Shown here piece by piece: positions 35,079-43,835 of a DNA stretch of 64,000 nt. Source of the DNA: Candidatus Gastranaerophilales bacterium (GTDB lineage: Bacteria > Cyanobacteriota > Vampirovibrionia > Gastranaerophilales > Gastranaerophilaceae); the NCBI GenBank assembly GCA_944324365.1, contig CALUWA010000003.1, forward strand, positions 1 to 64,000, in the 5' to 3' direction. A program made the position numbers and the translations under genes. The notes beneath the pieces are model-generated. The model ran no database searches. It had not been told where the DNA came from and saw nothing but the letters and a program-made list of their open reading frames with translations. How positions within the stretch are numbered: the first letter of the stretch is position 1; each line of letters begins with the position of its first letter.

Positions 35079-36851
35079 ATGGCTCGTATAAAACAGTTAT
35101 CAAAACATTTAATAAATCAGATTGCTGCGGGAGAGGTAATAGAACGCCCGTCTTCTGTTGTTAAAGAACTTGTAGAAAATTCCGTTGATGCGGGAGCAAC
35201 AAAGATTAGCGTGGAGATTACGAACGAATGCCGTAATATTCGTGTTGCGGATAACGGCTCCGGAATTCATCCGGATGATATTATGCTTGCGTTTTCAAAA
35301 CATGCAACCAGCAAAATTTCAACGGATGAAGATTTGTTTTCTATTGAAACAATGGGATTTCGCGGAGAAGCTTTATCCTCTATTATTTCTATTTCAAAGT
35401 TAAGCTGTACAACGCGTACAAAAGATTACGATTACGGGACAAAAGTTATTTGTGAAAATTCTGAAGTAAGTCAGGTTAAGACAGGCTGTGCTGTCGGAAC
35501 GATTATGGAAGTAAAAGATTTGTTTTACAATATTCCTGCACGGTTGAAATTTTTGCGTAACCCGAATACCGAATTTTCGTATATTCAGGAGATAGTTCAG
35601 GCAATTGCAACTATACACCCAACAATTGCATTTGAACTCAAAAAGAACGGTAAAACTGTATTAAAAACAACGGCACAATGCGATTTGAAACGAAATTTAA
35701 AAGAGATATATTCTGCTAATGTTACGGATAATCTGAAAGAAGTTTTAAAAACTGATGAGCTTGCAGGGCTGAAAATTTCCGGTTTTGTAAGCACTCCTGA
35801 TTTTACGCGTTCAAGTAAAAAGGATTACCATATCTATATTAATTCAAGAACCGTAAAATGCCCTATATTTCAAAAGGCAATAGATACGGCATATAAAAAC
35901 CTTATTGCCGGCGGCAGATATCCTTTTGTGGTTTTAAATCTTGAAATTCCGCCTGCGGATATTGATATAAATGTTCATCCGACAAAAAAGGAAGTCAGAT
36001 ATAAAAATCCAAATCAGATATTTAACTTTATAATTGCAGGAATTCTCGGCGGATTATCAAATTCTAAAGAATCTGCACCGCAAAATTCTCCTGTGCCTCA
36101 AACTATTCCGTCTGTAAGTGAAAACATTATAGAGTTTCTGCCGCGTGAAAAAACTCTTGATGTATTTTATGATAAATCTAAAGACGAAATGTCTGTCAGC
36201 GACGAAGCCCTTATTTATACTCCGACAAATACCTACAATGCAAAAAGCAGCACAGAGCAAATTCAGTTTTTTGAAACAGAAGAACCAGCCCCGGAGCCGG
36301 AAGATATTATTATCGGGCAGTATAAAAACACATATATTCTCATAGAACTTGAGGACGGGTTAGAAATCGTAGACCAGCATATTGCGGAAGAAAGATATTA
36401 TTACGAAAAACTCCGGGCAGAAAAACAGGTAACATCTCAGATGCTTTTTATATCAGATGTTTTGGAGGTATCTGCAACGGAAGCGGAGCTTATTAAAGAA
36501 AATTTGGACAAGTTTGAAAAATTCGGTTTCGGAATTGAATTTACCTCGGAAAATGAGCTGGTGTTTAGAAAGGTTCCGCAGATGATATCTAAAGTTAACC
36601 CGAAAGAAATTCTGAGCGACATTTTAGAAAATATAGAAGGCGATATTGACAATCTGGAAGAAAATATCTTAAAAACAACGGCTTGCAAAGCCTCCGTTAA
36701 AGCCGGCCAAAAGCTTTCTATGTGGCAGATGCAGGAAATTATAAAAAAATGGAGAGCAACAGAGCTTCCGTACACCTGCCCTCACGGTCGTCCGATAAAC
36801 AAAATTATTCCGCATAAAGAGCTTGCTGGCTGGTTCCAAAGGAATGCCTAG
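35079..36851 (+). CDS. mutL: DNA mismatch repair protein MutL with endonuclease motif
   Basis: MutL couples mismatch recognition to strand removal. The N-terminal GHKL ATPase (IAAGEVIERPSSVVKELVENS, DNGSGI, GFRGEALSSI) is intact. The C-terminal domain has DQHIAEERYYYE (near residue 432), matching the endonuclease motif DQHA(x)2E(x)4E, with further motifs ACKASVKAGQ and CPHGRP. This indicates a nicking MutL of the type found in species without MutH. No mutS is in the window. The gene ends one base before the convergent DUF3137 gene. Confidence 0.97.
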   Translation: MARIKQLSKHLINQIAAGEVIERPSSVVKELVENSVDAGATKISVEITNECRNIRVADNGSGIHPDDIMLAFSKHATSKISTDEDLFSIETMGFRGEALSSIISISKLSCTTRTKDYDYGTKVICENSEVSQVKTGCAVGTIMEVKDLFYNIPARLKFLRNPNTEFSYIQEIVQAIATIHPTIAFELKKNGKTVLKTTAQCDLKRNLKEIYSANVTDNLKEVLKTDELAGLKISGFVSTPDFTRSSKKDYHIYINSRTVKCPIFQKAIDTAYKNLIAGGRYPFVVLNLEIPPADIDINVHPTKKEVRYKNPNQIFNFIIAGILGGLSNSKESAPQNSPVPQTIPSVSENIIEFLPREKTLDVFYDKSKDEMSVSDEALIYTPTNTYNAKSSTEQIQFFETEEPAPEPEDIIIGQYKNTYILIELEDGLEIVDQHIAEERYYYEKLRAEKQVTSQMLFISDVLEVSATEAELIKENLDKFEKFGFGIEFTSENELVFRKVPQMISKVNPKEILSDILENIEGDIDNLEENILKTTACKASVKAGQKLSMWQMQEIIKKWRATELPYTCPHGRPINKIIPHKELAGWFQRNA

Positions 36852-36852
36852 T

Positions 36853-38001
36853 TTATAATTTTGTTGTTTCGTCAAGTTTAAAATAATCTATCAGCGCGAT
36901 AATTGATGATAATTCATCAAAAAATTTCGTCATCTGTTTTGGATTATGCAGACTGCAAAACAGATTTCCTATTTCAAAAAGATTTTTGCGTGTTGAAATC
37001 GCAAACATCAAGTCATCTCCGTAAAAAGAACACTTTACTTTATTGGTTCCGAATGCGGTTTGAATATTCTTAAAACGCTGCATAAATGCCGGTGTAATAA
37101 GGTATCTGCCTTCTATTTGATCTGTTGAATAGGCTTTATATTTTTTTGTAAATTCCGGATCCTCAAGCTTTATTTCATCAAGATCCATTTCATTAGTATT
37201 CTTATTGAATCTGTCAATAAGTGCAAGAACAGCAAACAAAGCTATGGCTAATACAAGGAACCAGAATATTGTTCCAGATGTAAACTGCATATCATTATCA
37301 GCGAAAAAACAAGCAGCCCAGCCTGATACAATACATAAGATAGGCAGCGAACATCTGTTTTTTATATTATGATCCCCTTTTGTTGCAATAATAGTTGTAG
37401 CTTTTATATCCTTATTTGCTTTAAATTTTATTATGACTCCTCTAAAAATTGTCACTACTGTTCTGTTTTTTCCTGAACCTGATTCATGATACATTTGAGT
37501 TTCGGATATTTGAAAAGTAACATCTTTGTATTTTCCTTTAAATGCATCAAGTGCCGTACGCCTGTTATAGAAAGCAAATAACTGACTTTTGGTTAATTCG
37601 TTATTAGTAATTAGGTCGCAGCAATCATACCATTTTAAATTGCCAAAGGCCTTGATAACTTTGTCCATACATTGCAATTTTAAAGTTTGTATAAACTTGT
37701 TGTTAAAATGGAACGGCAGCCATATTGCTATAGTCATTGTTATAATTAAAATGACGGGGATAAAAGGATTTAGTATACTTTTATATGCATCTCCTGCCAT
37801 TATTGAGCTAAAAAAGGAATAACAAAGCCAAAACGCAAATCCACATATTAAAAACTCAATAAGAATAAGCGTTATGAGTTCTTTCTTCCGCTTACCTTCA
37901 AATTCGTTGAATATCGGAACAATATTTGTATGATATATGTTATAAAAATTTTGTCTGTATTTTGAAATAGTGTTATTTATTTGTGCTGTTTTACGTTTCA
38001 T
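36853..38001 (-). CDS. DUF3137 membrane protein, second copy
   Basis: The 382-residue protein is a paralogue of the one at 15747 and shares the block LEDPEFTKKY...STDQIEGRYLITPAFMQRFKNIQTAFG. It has two membrane helices near the N-terminus (about residues 45-63 and 76-97) and an insert with two more (about 220-262) that the first copy lacks. No function is established. An extended -10 (TGATAAAAT, 38009-38017) lies seven bases before the ATG, and there is no Shine-Dalgarno sequence. Confidence 0.85.
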   Translation of the reverse strand: MKRKTAQINNTISKYRQNFYNIYHTNIVPIFNEFEGKRKKELITLILIEFLICGFAFWLCYSFFSSIMAGDAYKSILNPFIPVILIITMTIAIWLPFHFNNKFIQTLKLQCMDKVIKAFGNLKWYDCCDLITNNELTKSQLFAFYNRRTALDAFKGKYKDVTFQISETQMYHESGSGKNRTVVTIFRGVIIKFKANKDIKATTIIATKGDHNIKNRCSLPILCIVSGWAACFFADNDMQFTSGTIFWFLVLAIALFAVLALIDRFNKNTNEMDLDEIKLEDPEFTKKYKAYSTDQIEGRYLITPAFMQRFKNIQTAFGTNKVKCSFYGDDLMFAISTRKNLFEIGNLFCSLHNPKQMTKFFDELSSIIALIDYFKLDETTKL

Positions 38002-38008
38002 AAAAGTT

Positions 38009-38017
38009 ATTTTATCA
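38009..38017 (-). promoter_or_regulatory. Extended -10 promoter of the DUF3137 gene
   Basis: On the minus strand TGATAAAAT lies seven bases before the ATG, which has no ribosome binding site, so a leaderless transcript is likely. Confidence 0.4.
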
Positions 38018-38052
38018 TATTTTCAGGGATTTTACATAATACATATACATGA

Positions 38053-38086
38053 AAAAACACGGTACTTATATTAGCACCGTGTTTTT
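38053..38086 (-). terminator. rpoBC operon terminator
   Basis: An 11-bp stem (AAAAACACGGT / ACCGTGTTTTT) with a 12-base loop is followed by a T run in minus orientation. It lies 25 bases after the rpoC2 stop. Confidence 0.85.
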
Positions 38087-38110
38087 AAATTTTAAATTCT
38101 GCCTTGAGAA

Positions 38111-41100
38111 TTATTCATCGCGGCTTATGCCGTTGTCATCAATAGTCAAATCAGGGGCACCAAACATTCCTTCAATTTCTTCCAAAATTGCAGAAGGTTT
38201 TCTTGCCTGATTTCTTTGTGCAACAGCACGTTTTCTGGCTTCGCGTTCCTTTTCTTCATTAGCATTAGAAAGATGATGGAACCCGGTTCCGGCAGGGATT
38301 AATCTACCGATTATAACGTTTTCCTTCAAGCCTCTAAGCATATCTTTCTTGCCTTCAACTGCAGCTTCTGTCAGGATTCTTGTAGTTTCCTGGAATGATG
38401 CTGCTGAAATAAAGCTTTCTGTGTTCAATGAAGCTTTTGTAATACCAAGAAGCATATATTCGCAAGTTGCAGGTGTTCCGCCGTTCTTTTCAACTTCTTC
38501 ATTTTCTTTTTCGAAAATCTGAACTTCAACAAGTTCACCAGGAAGAAGTTTTGTATCTCCGGCATCAACAACCTTAACTTTCTTAGTCATCTGGCGGACG
38601 ATAATTTCAACGTGCTTATCGGCAATTTCTACACCTTGAGAACGATAAACTCTTTGAACTTCGTCTACCAAGTATTGTTGTGCAGCTTCAGGACCGCAAA
38701 GTCTTATTACGTCATGCGGGTTCAAAGGACCGCTTGTTAAAGGCTGACCTTTTTGGATTTTTTGCTTATCCTGAACAACGATATTTGCGTCAATTGCATA
38801 CTTGATTTCAGTTCTGCCGTTTTCTGTTACAAGATACAATCTAGGCAAATCTTCATCTGTTTCAATTTCAGCAACACCGTCTTCTTCTGCAAGAATTGCA
38901 CAATCTTTAGGTTTGCGGCCTTCAAGAAGTTCTTCAACTCTCGGCAAACCTTGAACGATATCACCTGTTTTTTGTCTTTCGAATACAAGTGTTGCAATCA
39001 TATCACCGCGAAGAACCAATGCGCCTGCATCTACTATTAACATTGTACCAGGGCTGATTAAGTAAGGTCTTCCGTGTCTGATGGTTATTTCACCTTTATT
39101 GATTGCAATAACCTGACCGGAATTAGTTGATTTTTCTCCGCTTTCTGCAAGAAGTTGATCAACTTTTACAAAGTCACCTTTCTTAACGATTGCTTTGCCG
39201 CTTACTTTGACCGTTGATTCGTACAATTCGCTGGTTAACAACAATCTTCTGGTTTCTTCTTCGGTTTCTTTTACGGAAGCAACACCGTCATTTATTGCAA
39301 GAACTTGTGTTTTTGCAATAGGTGTTTTCGGCTTAATAGTTTGACCGTCTTTTACAAGAAGTTCTGTCTGTAATGAAGATAACAGTTTTGAAGACCCTTC
39401 CATTTCACGGCGGACAATCAGGTTTTCAAGAACAACAATTCTCAAATTGCCTTTGTCATCAAGTTCTACCATACCTTTAAGGTGTGATAAATATCCTTGC
39501 ATTTGAAGAACAAGACTTGTTCTTGTGATTGTTGAACCGTCAAGGTTGCGAACTCTTGCGCCGTCCTTGTATTGAAGTTGTGTTACAGGAACAATATCAA
39601 TCAATCCGTCTGTTGTATTGAATTTAATAGATACGTCTTTTTGGTCAACTTCTAATACCTGAACCGGTCTTATAAGGATTTGTATCGGTTGATTTGAAAT
39701 GCTGTCTTCGTCCAAAGATAAGCTTGTATCAAGTTCTTCATCCAAATCATCAATATCCAAATCATCCATTGAAGAATCCATAATTGTTACAATAGAAGTT
39801 TCTTTAGCTTTTATACCGTCAGCAATTACGGTGCCTGCTTTTACAACTTCGCCTTCATCAACTTTCAATGCGCCGACGTTGTTGAGAGTATGAACTTCTC
39901 CAGGTCTGATTGTAATTTCGTGAATAATATCATTGTATTCTTTAAATTCAACGATACCATCCAAATGACAGTAAACATCTTTTACAACTTCGGTACCTGC
40001 TGTAACATATGTTCCGTTATCTACCATTTTCAATGAGCTGTCTTTTGAAATCTGGTGAATTTCTTCCGGAATAAATACTACAGAACCAGGTTTTGTAATA
40101 ATTTGGTTTTCATCAACTTCAACATCAACGTAACGGATTTCGCCTGAAGAAGAAACCGCACATTCATCGTCGATTAATTCGGCAATAATCATACCGTTTT
40201 CTACAGGAGTATCAACAGGAGCTTTTACAATATATTTTTCACCTGTTTTGTTTACCGTCCACAATTGTTCTTTCTTAGTTTGTTCGAATGTTGCGTTTTC
40301 AGGGGTTAAAGATGCGATTACAATTGTAATTTCTTTACCTTGAACAATCTTTTTAATGTTCTTTCCTTCAAACTTAACATCTTCAACAACAAGGTCGTCA
40401 CCGAAGCGAACTTCCCCGCCGTGTTCACAAATAGTTAAAGTTTCAGCAAGTTTTTCGCCGGATTTAACTTTTTGTCCGTCTTTTACAAGAACTTTTGAAC
40501 CGCCAGGAAGGTTGTAAACATCTCCGCCTAATACCCAAATAACACCTTGTTTATTTGTAGTTCTTGAGATGTTGCCTTGTCTGTCTTTCTTTTCATCTGC
40601 AACAAAGTCTTCAAATAATACTTCACCTGACAAGTCAGTTGTAATATCTTTTGTAGCTTTTTCTGTCAAACGGGAACCGTCACCCTGAGATACCGGTTCG
40701 TAAGTTGCAAGTTTGAATCCTTTTTCAACTTTCATACCGTTCGTAAAGAAGATTGTAGAACCTGCAGGAATATGATATTTCTCAGTTCTTTTTGCTCCTT
40801 TAATTTCGATATCGGTTTCATAGTTTGAAACTTGTACAACGTCACCGTGACGGGTTCTTAATTCTCTTGTTCTTACGTTAGATACTACTTCACCGGCAAT
40901 ATTTGCTTCTATGGACTTCATTGCACCTGAACCTTTAAATACACCGCCTGTGTGGAATGTTCTCATTGTAAGCTGTGTACCAGGTTCACCGATTGACTGC
41001 GCTGCGATAATACCGATAGCCTCGCCAATATCAACAAGTTTTTGGGTAGTCATTGCCCAGCCGTAGCATTTTTGGCAGATACCGTATTCCAAACCGCAAG

Positions 41101-41980
41101 TCAAACCTGAACGAACTTTCAATTCTTGCAAATTCAAATGAGAAATCTTCTTGATATCGTTTCTGTCAAGAGTTTTTCCGCATTCAACAAGAACTTTGCC
41201 GTCGTTATCGACGATATCCTGAGCAATTGTTCTGCCTAGTAATCTGTCGATTAACGGAACAATTACGGTATCACCGTCGCAGATTGGTTTCATGTTAATT
41301 GATTTTGTTGTATGGCAGTCATCAGCTCTGATGATTACATCTTGCGCAACGTCTACCAAACGTCTTGTCAAATAACCTGAGTCTGCTGTTTTTAACGCTG
41401 TATCTACAAGCCCTTTTCTTGCACCATATGATGAGATAATGTATTCTGTAACGGATAAGCCTTCTTTGAAGTTTGCTTTAATAGGCAAGTCGATAATCTG
41501 ACCTTGTGCGTCAGCCATCAAACCACGCATACCAACCAACTGTGATACTTGTGATAAGTTACCTCTCGCTCCGGAGAATGCCATCATATATACCGGGTTT
41601 AGTCTGTCAAAATTTTCTACTACGCTTGATGTCAGTTTTGCTGTTGTTTCTGACCAGGTGTCAATAACCTTTGTATATCTTTCTACTTCGGTAATTTCAC
41701 CTTTCAAATATCTGTTAGTAGATTTTTCAATTTCTTTTTCAGCATCCTGCAAAAGTTCTTTTTTAACGGCCGGAACCTGCAAATCCGCAATGGAAATAGT
41801 TGTACCTGATTTTGTTGCGTATTTGTAACCGAGGTTTTTCAAGCTGTTAGCCAACTCTGCAGTTGTTGCACCGCCGAACTCCAAATACATTTGTGATAAA
41901 AATTGGTTTAGAGCCTTTTTATCCATCTGTTTGTTTATGAAGTCCAAGTGCTTCTTTGAATTAGTATAAGTTGTTTCCAT
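38111..41980 (-). CDS. rpoC2: RNA polymerase beta'-prime subunit RpoC2 with large trigger-loop insertion
   Basis: In the cyanobacterial lineage the C-terminal part of beta' is a separate protein. This 1,289-residue chain begins with a bridge-helix-side segment, has a Cys zinc site (ICQKCYGW) and the trigger loop (AAQSIGEPGTQLTMRTFHTGG, residues about 326-346, then an interruption). Normal beta' sequence resumes at KTGDIVQGLPRVEELLEGRKPKD near residue 1004. The roughly 650 residues between are the cyanobacterial SI3 insertion, made of repeated sandwich-barrel hybrid segments. A GAGGAAA ribosome binding site precedes the ATG; the gene follows rpoC1 by 46 bases. Confidence 0.96.
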   Translation of the reverse strand: METTYTNSKKHLDFINKQMDKKALNQFLSQMYLEFGGATTAELANSLKNLGYKYATKSGTTISIADLQVPAVKKELLQDAEKEIEKSTNRYLKGEITEVERYTKVIDTWSETTAKLTSSVVENFDRLNPVYMMAFSGARGNLSQVSQLVGMRGLMADAQGQIIDLPIKANFKEGLSVTEYIISSYGARKGLVDTALKTADSGYLTRRLVDVAQDVIIRADDCHTTKSINMKPICDGDTVIVPLIDRLLGRTIAQDIVDNDGKVLVECGKTLDRNDIKKISHLNLQELKVRSGLTCGLEYGICQKCYGWAMTTQKLVDIGEAIGIIAAQSIGEPGTQLTMRTFHTGGVFKGSGAMKSIEANIAGEVVSNVRTRELRTRHGDVVQVSNYETDIEIKGAKRTEKYHIPAGSTIFFTNGMKVEKGFKLATYEPVSQGDGSRLTEKATKDITTDLSGEVLFEDFVADEKKDRQGNISRTTNKQGVIWVLGGDVYNLPGGSKVLVKDGQKVKSGEKLAETLTICEHGGEVRFGDDLVVEDVKFEGKNIKKIVQGKEITIVIASLTPENATFEQTKKEQLWTVNKTGEKYIVKAPVDTPVENGMIIAELIDDECAVSSSGEIRYVDVEVDENQIITKPGSVVFIPEEIHQISKDSSLKMVDNGTYVTAGTEVVKDVYCHLDGIVEFKEYNDIIHEITIRPGEVHTLNNVGALKVDEGEVVKAGTVIADGIKAKETSIVTIMDSSMDDLDIDDLDEELDTSLSLDEDSISNQPIQILIRPVQVLEVDQKDVSIKFNTTDGLIDIVPVTQLQYKDGARVRNLDGSTITRTSLVLQMQGYLSHLKGMVELDDKGNLRIVVLENLIVRREMEGSSKLLSSLQTELLVKDGQTIKPKTPIAKTQVLAINDGVASVKETEEETRRLLLTSELYESTVKVSGKAIVKKGDFVKVDQLLAESGEKSTNSGQVIAINKGEITIRHGRPYLISPGTMLIVDAGALVLRGDMIATLVFERQKTGDIVQGLPRVEELLEGRKPKDCAILAEEDGVAEIETDEDLPRLYLVTENGRTEIKYAIDANIVVQDKQKIQKGQPLTSGPLNPHDVIRLCGPEAAQQYLVDEVQRVYRSQGVEIADKHVEIIVRQMTKKVKVVDAGDTKLLPGELVEVQIFEKENEEVEKNGGTPATCEYMLLGITKASLNTESFISAASFQETTRILTEAAVEGKKDMLRGLKENVIIGRLIPAGTGFHHLSNANEEKEREARKRAVAQRNQARKPSAILEEIEGMFGAPDLTIDDNGISRDE

Positions 41981-42026
41981 TCTTTTATTTCCTCAATATT
42001 ATTAATTTACATTTGTTGAGTAACTG

Positions 42027-43739
42027 TTATAAGGTAATCGCTTTTCTTACTGTTTCGTTGAAAATAATTCTTCCTACAGTAGTTTCAATTCTGTCACCTT
42101 TTTCATCTCTTACAACGATTTTGTCGTGTAATTCGATTACACCGACTTCAAGAGCAGAAATTGCATCTTCAAAGTTGTAGAAATATCCTTTCACATCCAT
42201 ATCAGGATTTTTCATAATAGTCAGGTAGTACATACCCAAGACCATATCCTGAGAAGGTGTAATAATAGGCTTACCTGTAGCAGGAGCGAGGATGTTGTTT
42301 GTTGCTAACATCAACATTCTTGCTTCGGTTTGAGCTTCAATTGATAACGGAACGTGAACAGCCATTTGGTCACCGTCGAAGTCAGCGTTGAATGCTGTAC
42401 ATACCAACGGGTGAAGCTGTATTGCACGGCCTTCTACCAATTTCGGTTCAAATGCCTGAATACCTAATCTGTGAAGGGTAGGTGCACGGTTCAATAATAC
42501 CGGGTGTCCGTCAATTACCTCTTCCAATATATCCCAAACAATTGCTTCGGAACGTTCAATCTTTTTCTTTGCGGATTTAATGTTTTGAACATATCCTCTT
42601 TCAATAAGTTTGTTTACAACAAAAGGTTTAAACAATTCAATTGCCATTTCTTTCGGCAAACCGCACTGGTTCAAGCTCAATTGCGGACCTACTACGATAA
42701 CTGAACGGCCTGAATAGTCTACACGTTTACCGAGTAAGTTTTGTCTGAAACGGCCTTGTTTACCTTCAATAATATTTGATAATGATTTCAATGCTCTGTT
42801 GTTAGGGCCTACAACGGTTCTTCCGCGGCGTCCGTTATCAATCAGGGCATCTACTGCCTCCTGTAACATACGTTTTTCGTTTCTTACGATGATTTCAGGA
42901 GCACCCATTTCCAAAAGTCTTTGCAAACGGTTGTTTCTGTTGATAACACGTCTGTACAAATCATTCAAATCTGATGTTGCAAAACGTCCGCCGTCCAGCT
43001 GTACCATCGGTCTTAAATCCGGAGGAGTAACAGGAAGTACATCCATTATCATCCAGGTCGGATCTGTTTCTGAAGAAATCAGAGAATCCAATAATCTCAA
43101 TCTCTTAATAAGTTTGGATTTTCTTTGAACAGAAGTAACATTGCCGTTAAGTTCTGCTCTCATTTCTTCAGCCATAGCTTTTATATCTAATTCAGATAAC
43201 AATTCTTTTATGGCTTCTGCACCGATACCAACTTTTAATTCGCTGTCTTCGTGTTCTGCCATGTAATCTTCGTATTCTTCTTCGCTCAAAAGCTGTAATT
43301 TTTTGAATTCGCTGTCTGCCGGATCAAGAACTACGTAGTTATTAAAATAAATAACCTGTTCAAGATCTTTCAAAGTCATATCCAAAAGCAAGCCGAGGTA
43401 TGAAGGAATACCTTTTAAGAACCAGATATGGGAAACAGGAGCCGCAAGCTTAATGTGCCCCATTCTTTGTCTTCTTACTTTTGAGTCGGTAACTTCAACA
43501 CCGCAGCGTTCGCAGATAATACCTTTGTGGCGAACTCTTTTATACTTACCGCAATAGCATTCCCAGTCTTTTGACGGTCCGAAAATTCTTTCACAGAATA
43601 AACCGTCTCTTTCAGGTTTCAATGTACGGTAGTTGATTGTTTCCGGTTTAGTAACTTCACCGTAGGACCATTTTAAAATCCTTTCCGGGGAAGCTATACT
43701 AATTCGTATATAGTCAAAATAATCAATACTTGTTGACAT
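42027..43739 (-). CDS. rpoC1: RNA polymerase gamma subunit RpoC1
   Basis: RpoC1 corresponds to the N-terminal part of beta'. The 570-residue protein has a zinc-ribbon ([20 protein letters not shown]), the catalytic loop [16 protein letters not shown] that binds the active-site magnesium, and a normal end near the expected cyanobacterial split. It has its own strong AGGAG ribosome binding site and lies between rpoB and rpoC2. The clean start and stop codons on both sides of the gap show that the split is not a frameshift. Confidence 0.97.
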   Translation of the reverse strand: MSTSIDYFDYIRISIASPERILKWSYGEVTKPETINYRTLKPERDGLFCERIFGPSKDWECYCGKYKRVRHKGIICERCGVEVTDSKVRRQRMGHIKLAAPVSHIWFLKGIPSYLGLLLDMTLKDLEQVIYFNNYVVLDPADSEFKKLQLLSEEEYEDYMAEHEDSELKVGIGAEAIKELLSELDIKAMAEEMRAELNGNVTSVQRKSKLIKRLRLLDSLISSETDPTWMIMDVLPVTPPDLRPMVQLDGGRFATSDLNDLYRRVINRNNRLQRLLEMGAPEIIVRNEKRMLQEAVDALIDNGRRGRTVVGPNNRALKSLSNIIEGKQGRFRQNLLGKRVDYSGRSVIVVGPQLSLNQCGLPKEMAIELFKPFVVNKLIERGYVQNIKSAKKKIERSEAIVWDILEEVIDGHPVLLNRAPTLHRLGIQAFEPKLVEGRAIQLHPLVCTAFNADFDGDQMAVHVPLSIEAQTEARMLMLATNNILAPATGKPIITPSQDMVLGMYYLTIMKNPDMDVKGYFYNFEDAISALEVGVIELHDKIVVRDEKGDRIETTVGRIIFNETVRKAITL

Positions 43740-43766
43740 TTATAATTTCTCCTTTTATTTTGTCTT

Positions 43767-43835
43767 GCTCGCTCGCGCTTAACGGGTCTTGCGGCAATGC
43801 TTATGCCTTACCGCAGCCCTCAGCTCGCTCGCGCT
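43767..43835. repeat. GC-rich repeat element between rpoB and rpoC1
   Basis: The 94-base gap between rpoB and rpoC1 contains two direct copies of the 13-base sequence GCTCGCTCGCGCT (43767-43779 and 43823-43835). They flank a segment with inverted pairs (TGCGG/CCGCA and GGCA/TGCC). The second copy abuts and covers part of the rpoB stop codon region. The block is far richer in GC than the genes around it. It resembles a dispersed palindromic repeat. Confidence 0.6.

Noticed and set aside
41981..42026. rpoC gene broken by a frameshift
   Set aside because: Both parts have clean starts, good ribosome binding sites and the known cyanobacterial division point, so they are rpoC1 and rpoC2.
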